Below, piece by piece: positions 1 through 11,461 of a stretch of DNA of 64,000 nt (within the stretch, counting starts at the first letter, position 1; the number at the start of each line of letters is the position of its first letter). This DNA comes from Camelus bactrianus (taxonomy: Eukaryota > Chordata > Mammalia > Artiodactyla > Camelidae). The notes under the pieces were generated by a model. It ran no database searches, was not told the origin of the DNA, and was given only the letters and a program-made list of their open reading frames with translations. The stretch spans positions 121,919,049 through 121,983,048 of the forward strand of contig NC_133541.1 in NCBI RefSeq assembly GCF_048773025.1, given 5' to 3'. Both the position numbers and the translations under genes were made by a program.

Positions 1-2800
1 TTGGTCTGCAGCGCCTGGGATATCCTAGGAGCCTTTCGCGTGTCTTCCCCGAGAGTCTCCTAGTGCGGGATGCCGGGGAAAGTCGGGGGATGTCCTGGAA
101 ATGCAGGTAGCATGTAGTGCCTCCACCTGGACCGGGGGGGTATTTAGAGGACTTCCCCCTGCCAGGGAACACCAGTGACCCCAGGCAGCTGCGTGGAGGG
201 CAGCCCCAAACCTCCCCCACACAGTCACATGTGTTCCGGAATTCTGAGGGTTGGGAGGTTCCGTATTCTGTCTGCTGCGACTGGGATCTCCTAGGAGCCC
301 TTCACGTGTCTTTCCCGAGAGTCTCCTAGTGCGGGCGCCCGGGGAAACGCGGGGGATGCCCTGAAAATGCAGTATCCATGTAGTGCCTCCCTCTGGACAG
401 GGGAGGTATTTAGCGGACTTCCCCCTTGCACCTAAAACCTGCGACCCCAGGCAGCTACGTGGATGTCGGCCCCAAACCTCCCCCACACAGTCAGACGTGT
501 TCCGTAATTTTGAGAGTGGGGAAGTTACGTCTTCTGTCTGCAGCGCCTGGGATCTCCTAGGAGCCCTTCGCGTGTCTTCCCAGAGTGTCTCCTTGTGCGG
601 GCTGCCGTGAAAGGCGGGGGATGGGCTGGAAATGCAGGTAGCATGTAGATCATCCCCCTGGACAGGGGAGGTATTTAGCGAACTTCCCCCAATCAGGGAA
701 CACCTGTGACCCCAGGCAGCTGCGTGGAGTGCGGCCCCAAACTTCCCCCACACAGTCAGCCGTGTTCCGGATTTGTGAGTGTTGGGAGGTTCCGTCTTCT
801 GTCTCCTGCACCTGGGATCTCCTAGGAGCCCTTCGCGTGTATTCCCCGAGAGTCTCCTTATGAGGGCTTCGGGGAAAATGCGGGGGATTGGCTGGAAATG
901 CAGGCAGCATATAGTGCCTCCCCCTGGACAGGGGAGGTATTTAGCGGACATCCTCCTGCCTGGAACAGCTGTGTCCACAGGCAGGTGCGTGGATGGCAGC
1001 CCCAAACCTATCCCACGCCATCAGCCGTGTTCCGGAATTCTGAGTGTTGGAAGGTTTCGTCTTCTATCTGCAGCGCCTGGGATCTGCTAGGAGCCCTTCG
1101 CATATTTTCCCCGAGAGTCTCATAGTGCGTGCTGCAGGGGAAAGGCGGGGGATGGGCTGGAAATACAGGTAGCATGTAGTGCCTCCCCCTGAACTGGGGA
1201 GTTATTTCGCGGACTTCCCCCTGTCAGGGAACACCTGTGACCCCAGGCAGCTGCGTGGAGGGCAGCCCCAAACCTCCCCCACACAGTCAGCCTTGTTCCG
1301 GATTTCTCAGTGTGGGGAGGTTCCATCTTCTGTACGCAGCGCCTGGGATCTCCTAGGAGCCATTCGCGTGTCTTCCCCTAGAGTCTCCTTGTGCGTGCTG
1401 CCGGGGCAAGGCGGGGGTTGGGCTGGAAATGCAGGTAGCGTGTAGTGCCTCCCCCTGGACAGGGGACGTATTTAGCGGACTTCCTCCTGCCAGGGAACAC
1501 CTGTGTCCCCAGGCAGGTGAGTGGATGGCGGGTCCAAACTTATCCCACACAATCAGCCGTATTCCGGAATTCTGACCATAGGGAGTTTCCGACATCGGTC
1601 TGCAGCACCTGGGATCTCCAAGGAGTCCTTCGCATGTCTTCCCCGAGAGTTTCCTAGTGCGGGCTGCCATGAAAAGGTGGGGGATTGGCTGGAAATGCAG
1701 GTAGCATTTAGTGCCTCCTCCTGGACAGGGGAGGTATTTAGCGGACTTCCCCCTTGCACCTAACAACTGCGACCCAAGGCAGCTACGTGGATGTCGGCCC
1801 CAAACCTCCTCCACACAGTCAGACGTGTTCCGTAATTTTGAGAGTGGGGAAGGTCCGTCTTCTGTCTTCAGCACATGGGATCTCCTAGGAGCCTTTCGCA
1901 TGTATTCCCCGAGAGTCTTCTAGTGCGGGCTGCCGGGGAAATTCGGGGGATGGGCTGGAAATGCAGGTTCCATGTAGTGCCTGTCCTTGGACAGGGGTGG
2001 TATTTAGCGGAATTCCCCCTGCCAGGGAACACCTGTGACCCCAGGAATCTGCGTGGAGGGCGGCCCCAAACATCCACCACACAGTCAGCCGTGTTCTGGA
2101 ATTCTGAGTGTGGGGAGGTTCCGTCTTCTGTACGCAGCGCCTGGGATCTCCTTGGAGCCTTTCGCGTGTCTTCCACGAGAGTCTCCTTTTGCGGGCTGCC
2201 AGGGAAATGCGGGGGATGGGCTGGAAATGCAGGTAGCATGTAGTTCCTACCCCTGGACAGGGGAGGTATTTAGCGGAATTCCCCCTGCCAGGAAACACTT
2301 TTGACCCCAGGCAGCTGCGTGGAGAGCGGCCACAAAACTCCCCCACACAGTCAGACGTGTTCCGGAATTCTGATTTTTGGGAGGATCCGTCTTCTGTCTG
2401 CTGAGCCTGGGATCTCCTAGGAGCCATTCGCGTGTCTTCCCAGAAGGTATCCTAGTGCAGCCTGCCAGGAAAGGCGTGGATGGGCTGGAAATGCAGATAG
2501 CATATAGTGCCTCCACCTGGACATGGGAGGTATTTAGCGGACTTCCCCCACCCAGGGAACACCTGTGACCCCATGCAGCTGTGTGGAGAGCGGCCCCAAA
2601 CCTCCCCCACACAGTCAGCCGTGTTCCGGAATTCTGTGCGTTGGGAGGTTCCGTCTTATTTCTGCAGCGCCTGGGATCTCCTAGGAGCTCTTCGCGTGTC
2701 TTCCCCGAGAGTCTCTTTGTGCGGGCTGCCGGGGAAAGGCGGGGTATGGGCTGGAAATGCAGGTAGCATGTAGTTCCTCCCCCTGGACAGGGGAGGTATT
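1..2800 (+). repeat. Block P, copy 1 (older higher-order repeat)
   Basis: The monomer order here is repeated at 8,213-11,011 with base-level agreement well above that between random monomers. The offset is 8,212 up to about 540, 8,477 from about 584 to about 1,870, and 8,211 from about 2,145 to 2,800. Each step is one monomer gained or lost. The block probably began to the left of the window. It includes a monomer with TTGCACCTAAAACC in place of the usual CTGCCAGGGAACACC, and one with GAACTGGGGAGTTATTTCGC, both useful landmarks. Confidence 0.85.
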
Positions 2801-4310
2801 TAGCGGACTTCCCCCACCCAGGTAACACCTATGTCCCCAGGCAGGTTCGTGGATGGCGGCCCCAAACCTATCCCACACAATGAGCCGTGTTCCGGAATTC
2901 TGAGGGTTGGAAGGTTTCGTCTCCTCTCTGCAGCGCCTGGGATCTCCTAGGAGCCCTTCGCATGTCTTCCCCGAGATTCTCATAGTGCGGTCTGCAGGAG
3001 AAATGCGGGGGATGGGCTGGAAATGCAGGTAGCATTTATAGCCTCCCCTGTCCTGGGGAGGTATTTCGCGGAATTCCCCCTGCCAGGGAACACCTGTGAC
3101 CCCAGGCAGCTGCGTGGAGGGCAGCCACAAACCTCCAACACATTCAGTCTTGTTCCGGAATTCCGAGCGTGGGAAGGTTCCGTCTTCTCTCTGCAGGGAC
3201 TGGGATCTCCAAGGAACCATTCGCGTGTCTTCCCCAAGGGTCTCCTTGTGCGGGCTGCCGGGGAAAGGCGGGGGATAGTCTGGAAATGCAGGTAGCATGT
3301 AGTGCCTCCCCCTGGATAGGGGAGGTATTTAGCGGATTTCCCCTGCCAGGGAACACCAGTGACCCCAGGCAGCTGCGTGGAGAGCCGCCACAAAACTCCC
3401 CCACACAGTCAGACGTGTTCCGGAATTATGAGTGTTGGGAGGTTCCGTCTTCTGTCTGCTGCGCCTGGGATTTCCTAGGAGCCCTTCACTTGTCTTCCCC
3501 GAGAGTCTCCTAGTGCGGGATGCCGGGGAAAATCGGGGGATGGGCTGGAAATTCAGGTAGCATGTAGTGCCTCCCCCTGGACAGGGGAGGTATTTAGCGG
3601 ACTTCCCCTTGCCAGGGAACACCTTTGACCCCAGGCAGCTGCGTGGAGGGCGGCACCAAAACTCCCGCACACATTCAGCCGTGTTCCGGAATTCTGAGTG
3701 TGGGGAGGTTCCGTCTTCTGTCTCCTGCGCCTGGGATTTCCTAGTAGGCCTCCACTTGTCTTCCCTGAGAGTCTACTATGCGGGCTGCAGGGGAAAGGCG
3801 GGGGATGGGCTGGAAATGCAGGTAGCATATAGTGCCTCCCCCTGGACAGGGGAGGTATTTAGCGGACTTCCCCCAGCCAGGGAACACCTGTGACCACAGG
3901 CAGCTGTGCGGAGTGCGGCACCAAACCTCCCCCACACAGTCAGACGTGTTCCGGATTTGTGAGTGTTGGGAGGTTCCGTCTTCTGTCTCCTGCACCTGGG
4001 ATCTCCTAGGAGCCCTTCGCGTGTATTCCCCGAGAGTCTCCTTATGAGGGCTGCAGGGGAAATGCGGGGGATTGGCTGGAAATGCAGGCAGCATATAGTG
4101 CCTCCCCCTGGACAGGGGAGGTATTTAGCGGACTTCCACCTGCCTGGAACAACTGTGTCCACCGGCAGGTGCGTGGATGTCAGCCCCAAACCTATCCCAC
4201 GCCATCAGCCGTGTTCCAGAATTCTGAGTGTTGGGAGGTTTCGTCTTCTATCTGCAGCGCCTGGGATCTGCTAGGAGCCCTTCGCATGTTTTCCCCGAGA
4301 GTCTCATAGT
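2801..4310 (+). repeat. Monomers between blocks P and Q
   Basis: About six satellite monomers with no gene. The right part (about 3,740-4,310) repeats the order of about 560-1,130 at an offset of 3,184 (12 monomers), including the unusual monomer with GGAAATGCAGGCAGCATATAG and the TGTCCAC...GGCAGGTGCGTGGATG variant. The left part is a mixture of common types. Confidence 0.8.
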
Positions 4311-7006
4311 GCGTGCTGCAGGGGATAGGCGGGGGATGGGCTGGAAATGCAGGTAGCATGTAGTGCCTCCCCCTGAACTGGGGAGTTATTTCGCGGACTT
4401 CCCCCTGTCAGGGAACACCTGTGACCCCAGGCAGCTGCGTGGAGGGCAGCCTCAAACCTCCACCACAGTCAGACTTGTTCCGGAATTCTGAGCGTGGGGA
4501 GGTTCCGTCTTCTGTTTGATGCGCCTGGGATTTCCTAGGAGCCCTTCACTTGTCTTCCCCGAGAGTCTCCTAGTGCGGGCTGCAGGGGAAAGTCGGGGGA
4601 TGGCTGGAAATGCAGGTAGCATGTAGTGCCTCCCCCTGGACAGGGGAGGTATTTAGCGGACTTCCCCCTGCCAGGGAACACCTGTGTCCCCAGGCAGCTT
4701 CTTGGATTGCGGCCACAAACCTCCCCGACACAATCAGCCGTGTTTCGGAATTCTAAGCATTGGGAGTTTCCATCTTTTGTCTGCAGCGCCTGGGATCTCC
4801 AGGAGCCTTTCGCGTGTCTTCCCCAAGGATCCCATAGTGCGGGCTGCAGGGGAAAGGCGGGGGATGTGATGGAAATTCAGGTACAATGTAGTTCCTCCAC
4901 CTGAACAGGGGAGGTATTTAGCGGACTTCCCCCTGCCAGGGAACACCAGTGAACCCAGGCAGCTGCGTGGAGGGCAGCCCCAAACCTCCCCCACACAGTC
5001 AGCCTTGTTCCGGATTTCTCAGTGTGGGGAGGTTCCATCTTCTGTACACAGCGCCTGGGATCTCCTAGGAGCCATTCGCGTGTCTTCCCAGAAGGTCTCC
5101 TAGTGCGGCCTGCCAGGAAAGGCGGGGATGGGCTGGAAATGCAGGTAGCATGTAGTGCCTCCCCCTGGACATGGGAGGTATTTAGCGGACTTCCCACAGC
5201 CAGGGAACACCTGTGAACCCAGGCAGCTGTGTGGAGGGCGGCCCCAAACCTCCCCCACACAGTCAGCCTTGTTCCGGGATTCTGAGCGTGGGGAGGATTC
5301 GTCATCTTTCTGCAGCGCCTGGGATCTCCTAGGAGCTATTCGCGTGTCTTCCCCTAGAGTCTCCTTGTGCGGGCTGCCGGGGCAAGGCGGGGGATGGGCT
5401 GGAAATGCAGGTAGCGTGTAGTGCCTCCCCCTGGACAGGGGAGGTATTTAGCGGACTTCCTCCTGCCATGGAACACCTGTGTCACCAGGCAGGTTCGTGG
5501 ATGGCGGCACCAAACCTATCCCACACAATCAGCCGTGTTCCGGAATTCTGAGTGTTGGGAGGATTCGTCTTCGTTCTGCAGCGCATGGGATCTCCTAGGA
5601 GCTCTTCGCATGACTTCCCCGAGTTTCTCATACTGCGGTCTGCAGGTGAAAAGCGGGTGATGGGCTGGAAATGCAGGTAGCATGTAGTGCCTCCCCCTGG
5701 ACTGGGGAGGTATTTCGCGGACTTCCCCCTGCCAGGGAACACCTGTGACCCCAGGCAACTGCGTGGACGGCAGCCCCAAACTTCCACCACAGTCAGACTT
5801 GTTCCGGAAATCTGAGTGTGGGGAGGTACGTCTTCTGTCTCCTGCGCCTGGGATTTCCTAGTAGCCCTCCGCTTGTCTTCCTTGAGAGTCTACTTGTGCG
5901 GGCTGCAGGGGAAAGGCGGGGGTGGGCTGGAAATGCAGGTAGCATGTAGTGCCTCCCCCTGGACTGGGGAGGTATTTCGCGGACTTCCCCCTGCCAGGGA
6001 ACACCTGTGACCCCTGGCAGCTGCGTGGACGGCAGCCCCAAACTTCCACCACAGTCAGACTTGTTCCGGAATTCTGAGTGTGGGGAGGTACGTCTTCTGT
6101 CTCCTGCGCCTGGGATTTCCTAGTAGCCCTCCGCTTGTCTTCCTTGAGAGTCTCCTTGTGCGGGCTGCAGGGGAAAGGCGGTGGTGGGCTGGAAATGCAG
6201 GTAACATGTAGCGCCTCCCCCTGGACAGGGGAGGTATTTAGCGGACTTCCCACTGCCAAGGAACACCTGTGTCCCCTGGCAGCTGTGTGGATGGCGGCCC
6301 CAATCCTCCACCACACAATCAGTTGTGTTCCGGAATTCTGAGCATGGGGAGTTTCCATCTTTTGTCTGCAGCGCCTGGGAACACCTAGGAGCCTTTCGCG
6401 TGTCTTCTCCGAGTTTCTCCTTGTGCGGGCTGCCGGGGAAAGGCGTGGGATGAGCTGGAAATGCAGGTAGCATGTAGTTCCTCCCCCTGGAATGGGGAGG
6501 TATTTAGCGGAATTCCCCCTGCCAGGGAACACCAGATACCCCAGGCAGCTGCGTGGGGAGCGGCCACAAACTCCCCCACACAGTCAGACGTGTTCCGAAA
6601 TTCTGATTGTTGGGAGGTTCCGTCTTCAGTCTGCTGCGCCTGGGATCTCCTAGGTGCCATTCCCGTGTCTTTCCAAAAAGTCTCCTAGTGCGGCCTGCCA
6701 GGAAATTCGGGGATGGGCTGAAATGCAGGTAGCATGTATTGCCTCCCCCTGGACATGGGAGGTATTTAGCGGACTTCCTCCAGCCAGGGAACACCTGTGA
6801 CCCCAGGCAGCTGTGTGGAGGGCGGCCCCAAACCTCCCCCACACAGTCATCCGTGTTCCGGAATTCTGAGTTTGGGGAGGTTCCGTCTTCTTTCTGCAGC
6901 GACTGAGATCTCCTAGGAGCCCTTCGCGGTTTTTCCCCGAAATTCTCCTGGTGCTAACTTCCGGGAAGTTCGGGTGATGGGATGGAAATGCAGGTAGCAT
7001 GTAGTG

Positions 7007-7027
7007 CCTCCCCCTGGACAGGGGAGG
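7007..7027. other. Inverted repeat CCTCCCC-N7-GGGGAGG
   Basis: A perfect 7-bp stem (7007-7013 with 7021-7027) is separated by 7 bases. Allowing one bulged C, the pairing extends inward through TG/CA to about nine pairs around a GA centre. Most monomers keep it; common variants change the right arm to CATGGGAGG or CAGTGGAGG. The C-rich strand also resembles MAZ/SP-type binding sequence. Whether the element folds or binds protein cannot be told from sequence. Confidence 0.7.
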
Positions 7028-7127
7028 TATTTAGCGGACTTCCCCCTGCCAGGGAAAACCTGTGACCACAGGCAGCTGCGTGGAGTGCGGCCCCAAACCC
7101 CCTCACAGTCAGACGTGTTCCGGAATT

Positions 7128-7138
7128 CTAAGCGTGGG
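7128..7138. other. TTCCGGAA palindrome overlapping an EcoRI site
   Basis: TTCCGGAA (7128-7135) overlaps GAATTC (7133-7138), giving one of the best-preserved tracts of the monomer. The eight bases fit the nTTCnnGAAn head-to-head pentamer pair of a heat-shock element and also contain two opposed ETS-type GGAA cores. One subfamily reads TTCCGTAAT instead and another ends TTCCGGATTT. EcoRI digestion should give a ladder of about 266 bp. Confidence 0.75.
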
Positions 7139-7171
7139 GAGGTTCCGTCTTCCTTCTGGAGAGCCTGGGAT

Positions 7172-7181
7172 CTCCTAGGAG
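7172..7181. other. CTCCTAGGAG palindrome (AvrII core CCTAGG)
   Basis: This perfect 10-bp palindrome lies in the conserved tract GGGATCTCCTAGGAGCC and recurs in most monomers; another clear copy is 5592-5601. On the minus strand it supplies the TAG stop that ends the recurrent ...RGRHAKGS peptide shadow. Many rearrangement junctions in the array fall in or beside this tract. Confidence 0.8.
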
Positions 7182-7216
7182 CCCTTCGAGTATCTTCCCC
7201 AAGTGTCCCCTAGTGC

Positions 7217-7244
7217 GGGCTGCCGGGGAAAGTCGGGGGATGGG
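7217..7244 (+). other. Putative G-quadruplex motif (four G-tracts)
   Basis: Four G-tracts (GGG, GGGG, GGGGG, GGG) are separated by loops of about 5, 6 and 2 bases, satisfying the usual G3+N1-7 pattern on the plus strand. The same arrangement is seen at 2723-2750 and in many other monomers. Monomers with GTGCTGC and ATGTGCTGG in place of GCGGGCTGC and ATGGGCTGG lose the first or last tract and no longer fit. Confidence 0.7.
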
Positions 7245-7320
7245 CTGGAAATGCAGGTAGCATGTACTGCCTCTCCCTAGACAGGGGAGGTATTTAGCGG
7301 ACTTCCCCCTGACAGGGAAC

Positions 7321-8212
7321 ACCAGTGACCCCAGACAGCTGCGTGGAGGGACGACCCCAAGCCTCCCACACACAGTCAGCCGTGTTCCGGAATGCTGAGT
7401 TTAGGAGGTTCTGTCTTCTGTCTGCAGCGCCTGGGATCTCCTAGGAGCCATTCGCGTGTCTTCCCCGAGAATCTCTTATTGCGGGCTGCCGGGGAAAGGC
7501 GGGGGATGTGCTGGAAATGCAGGTAGCATGTAGTGAGTCCCCCTGGAAAGTGGAGGTATTTAGCGGACTTCCCCCTTCCAGAGAACACCTGTGACCCCAG
7601 GCAGCTGCGTGGAGGGCGGCCCCAAACCTCCCCTACACAGTCAGCCTTGTTCCGGAATTCTGAGCGTGGGGAGTATCCGTCTTCTTTCTGCAGCGCCTGG
7701 GATCTCCTAGGAGCTCTTCGCGTGTCTTCCCCGAGAGTCTACTTGTGCGGGCTGCCTGTGAATGCGGGGGATGGGTTGGAAATGCAGGTCGCGTGTAGTG
7801 CCTCCCCCTGGACAGGGGAGGAATTTAGCGGACTTCCCCCTGCCAGGGAACACCTGTGAAACCAGAGAGATGCATGGAGAGTGGCCCCAAACCTCCCCGA
7901 CACAGTCAGCCGTGTTCCGGAATTCTGAGCGGGTGGAGGTACCGTCTTCTGTCTTCAGCGCCTTGGATCTCCAAGGAACAATTCGCGTGTCTTCCCCGAT
8001 GGTCTCCTAGTGCGGGTGCCGGGGAAAAGCGGGGGATGTGCTGGAAATGCAGGTAGCATGTAGTGAGTCCCCTTGGACAGGGGAGGTATTTACCGGACTT
8101 CCCCATGCCAGAGAACACCTGTGACCCCAGACAGCTGCGTAGAGGGCGGCCCCAAACCTCCCCTACACAGTCAGCCATGTTCCGGAATTCTGAGTTTGGG
8201 GAGGTTCCGTCT
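7321..8212 (+). repeat. Monomers between Q copy 1 and P copy 2
   Basis: Three to four monomers, including the GTAGTGAGTCCCC subfamily and a monomer with CTGTGAAACCAGA. The order from about 7,760 to 8,210 recurs at about 17,040-17,490 (offset 9,277), so this segment shares ancestry with the middle of the 18.8-kb unit. No other feature is seen. Confidence 0.8.
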
Positions 8213-11011
8213 TCAGTCTGCAGCGCCTGGGATCTCCTCGGAGCCTTTCGCGTGTCTTCCCCGAGAGTCTCCTAGTGCGGGATGCCGGGGAAAGTCGGGG
8301 GATGTCCTGGAAATGCAGGTAGCATGTAGTGCCTCCTCCTGGACCGGGGGGGTATTTAGAGGACTTCCCCCTGCCAGGGAACACCAGTGAACCCAGGCAG
8401 CTGCGTGGAGGGCAGCCCCAAACCTCCCCCACACAGTCACATGTGTTCCGGAATTCTGAGGGTTGGGAGGTTCCGTATTCTGTCTGCTGCGACTGGGATC
8501 TCCTAGGAGCACTTCACGTGTCTTTCCCGAGAGTCTCCTAGTGCGGGCGCCCGGGGAAACGTGGGAGATGGGCTGAAAATGCAGTATCCATGTAGTGCCT
8601 CCCTCTGGACAGGGGAGGTATTTAGCGGACTTCCCCCTTGCACCTAAAACCTGCGACCCCACGCAGCTACGTGGATGTCGGCCCCAAACCTCCCCCACAC
8701 AGTCAGACGTGTTCCGTAATTTTGAGAGTGGGGAAGTTCCGTCTTCTGTCTGCAGCACCTGGGATCTCCTAGGAGCTCTTCGCGTGTCTTCCCCGAGAGT
8801 CTCTTTGTGCGGGCTGCCAGGGAAAGTCGGGGGATGGGCTGGAAATGCAGGTAGCGTGTAGTGCCTCTCCCTGGACAGGGGAGGTATTTAGCGGAATTCC
8901 CCCTGTCAGGGAACACCTGTGACCATAGGCAGATGCGTGGGGGGCGGTCCCAAACATCCACAACACAGTCAGCCGTTTTCCGGAATTCTGAGTGTGGGGA
9001 GTTTCCGTCTTTGTCTGCAGCGCCTGGGATCTCCTAGGAGCCCTTCGCGTGTCTTCCCAGAGTGTCTCCTTGTGCGGGCTGCCGTGAAAGGCGGGGGATG
9101 GGCTGGAAATGCAGGTAGCATGTAGATCATCCCCCTGGACAGGGGAGGTATTTAGCGAACTTCCCCCAACCAGGGAACACCTGTGACCCCAGGCAGCTGC
9201 GTGGAGTGCGGCCCCAAACTTCCCCCACACAGTCAGCCGTGTTCCGGATTTGTGAGTGTTGGGAGGTTCCGTCTTCTGTCTCCTGCACCTGGGATCTCCT
9301 AGGAGCCCTTCGCGTGTATTCCCCGATAGTATCCTTATGAGGGCTCCGGGGAAAAAGTGGGGGATTGGCTGGAAATGCAGGCAGCATATAGTGCCTCCCC
9401 CTGGACAGGGGAGGTATTTAGCGGACTTCCTCCTGCCTGGAACAGCTGTGTCCACAGGCAGGTGCGTGGATGGCAGCCCCAAACCTATCCCACGCCATCA
9501 GCCGTGTTCCGGAATTCTGAGTGTTGGAAGGTTTCGTCTTCTATCTGCAGCGCCTGGGTTCTGCTAGGAGACCTTCGCATATTTTCCCCGAGAGTCTCAT
9601 AGTGCGTGCTGCAGGGGAAAGGCGGGGGATGGGCTGGAAATGCAGGTAGCATGTAGTGCCTCCCCCTGAACTGGGGAGTTATTTCGCGGACTTCCCCCTG
9701 TCAGGGAACACCTGTGACCCCAGGCAGCTGCGTGGAGGGCAGCCCCAAACCTCCCCCACACAGTCAGCCTTGTTCCGGATTTCTCAGTGTGGGGAGGTTC
9801 CATCTTCTGTACGCAGCGCCTGGGATCTCCTAGGAGCCATTCGCGTGTCTTCCCCTAGAGTCTCCTTGTGCGTGCTGCCGGGGCAAGGCGGGGGATGGGC
9901 TGGAAATGCAGGTAGCGTGTAGTGCCTCCCCCTGGACAGGGGAGGTATTTAGCGGACTTCCTCCTGCCAGGGAACACCTGTGTCCCCAGGCAGGTGAGTG
10001 GATGGCGGGCCCAAACTTATCCCACACAATCAGCCGTATTCCGGAATTCTGACCATAGGGAGTTTCCGACATCGGTCTGCAGCGCCTGGGATCTCCAAGG
10101 AGTCCTTCGCATGTCTTCCCCGAGAGTTTCCTAGTGCGGGCTGCCATGAAAAGGTGGGGGATTGGCTGGAAATGCAGGTAGCATTTAGTGCCTCCTCCTG
10201 GACAGGGGAGGTATTTAGCGGACTTCCCCCTTGCACCTAACAACTGCGACCCAAGGCAACTACGTGGATGTCGGCCCCAAACCTCCCCCACACAGTCAGA
10301 CGTGTTCCGTAATTTTGAGAGTGGGGAAGGTCCGTCTTCTGTCTTCAGCACCTGGGATCCCCTTGGAGCCTTTCGCGTGTCTTCCACGAGAGTCTCCTTT
10401 TGCGGGCTGCCGGGGAAATGCGGGGGATGGGCTGGAAATGCAGGTAGCATGTAGTTCCTACCCCTGGACAGGGGAGGTATTTAGCGGAATTCCCCCTGCC
10501 AGGAAACACTTTTGACCCCAGGCAGCTGCGTGGAGAGCGGCCACAAAACTCCCCCACACAGTCAGACGTGTTCCGGAATTCTGATTGTTGGGAGGATCCG
10601 TCTTCTGTCTGCTGCGCCTTGGATCTCCTAGGAGCCATTCCCGTGTCTTCCCAGAAGGTATCCTAGTGCAGCCTGCCAGGAAAGGCGTGGATGGGCTGGA
10701 AATGCAGATAGCATATAGTGCCTCCACCTGGACATGGGAGGTATTTAGCGGACTTCCCCCACCCAGGGAACACCTGTGACCCCATGCAGCTGTGTGGAGA
10801 GCGGCCCCAAACCTCCCCCACACAGTCAGCCGTGTTCCGGAATTCTGTGCGTTGGGAGGTTCCGTCTTATTTCTGCAGCACCTGGGATCCCCTAGGAGCT
10901 CTTTCCGTGTCTTCCCCGAGAGTCTCTTTGTGCGGGCTGCCGGGGAAAGGCTGGGGATGGGCTGGAAATGCAGGTAGCATGTAGTTCCTCCCCCTGGACA
11001 GGGAGGTATTT
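8213..11011 (+). repeat. Block P, copy 2
   Basis: Second copy of 1-2,800. Compared with copy 1 it has one additional monomer (about 8,771-9,036) and lacks one (junction near 10,355, where the left part matches about 1,870 and the right part matches about 2,145). Both junctions fall close to the GGGATCTCCTAGGAGCC tract. Confidence 0.85.
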
Positions 11012-11461
11012 AGCGGAATTCCCCCTGCCATGAACACCAGTGACCCCAGGCAGCTGCGTGGAGAGTGGCCACAAAACTCCCCAACACCGTTAGACGTGTT
11101 GAGGAATTCTGAGCGTGGGAAGGTTCCGTCATCTTTCTGCAGCCCCTGGGATCTCCTAGGAACTCTTCGCGTGTCTTCCCCAAGAGTCTCGTTTTGCGGG
11201 CTGCCGGGGAAATGCGGGGGATTGGCTGGAAATTCAGGTAGCGTGTAGTGACTCCCCCTGGACAGGGGAGTTATTTAGCGGAATTCCCCCTGCCAGGGAA
11301 CACCTGTGAAACCAGGCATCTCCATGGAGGGCTGCCCCAAAACTCCCCCACACAGTCAGGCGTGTTCCTGAATTCTGAGTGTTGGGAGGTTCCGTCTTCT
11401 GTCTCCTGCACCTGGGATCTCCTAGGAGCCCTTCGCGTGTAATCCCCGAGATTCTCCTAGT
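11012..11461 (+). repeat. Linking monomers between P copy 2 and Q copy 2
   Basis: Under two monomers of common type, including one shortened at about 11,025-11,040 where several bases of the usual CTGCCAGGGAACACC tract are missing. No gene or other element is seen. Confidence 0.75.

Larger units (their letters stand above)
7007..7269 (+). repeat. Exemplar satellite monomer carrying all four landmarks
   Basis: This 263-bp copy is given as a reference monomer, starting at the CCTCCCC arm. In order it holds an inverted repeat (7007-7027), the anchor TATTTAGCGGACTTCC, a stretch with the E-box-like core CAGCTG, the TTCCGGAA palindrome with overlapping GAATTC (7128-7138), the CTCCTAGGAG palindrome (7172-7181), a G-rich stretch fitting a quadruplex pattern (7217-7244) and the anchor GGAAATGCAGGTAGCAT. 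The choice of start is arbitrary because a tandem array has no natural phase. Confidence 0.9.
4311..7320 (+). repeat. Block Q, copy 1
   Basis: The block matches 11,462-14,477. The offset is 7,151-7,152 up to about 5,420, 7,418 around 5,421-5,660 and 7,156-7,157 from about 6,100 on. The steps are explained by one extra monomer in copy 2 (about 12,573-12,838) and one locally duplicated 262-bp monomer in copy 1. The latter is visible as near-identical neighbours at about 5,700-5,961 and 5,962-6,223. Confidence 0.85.
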
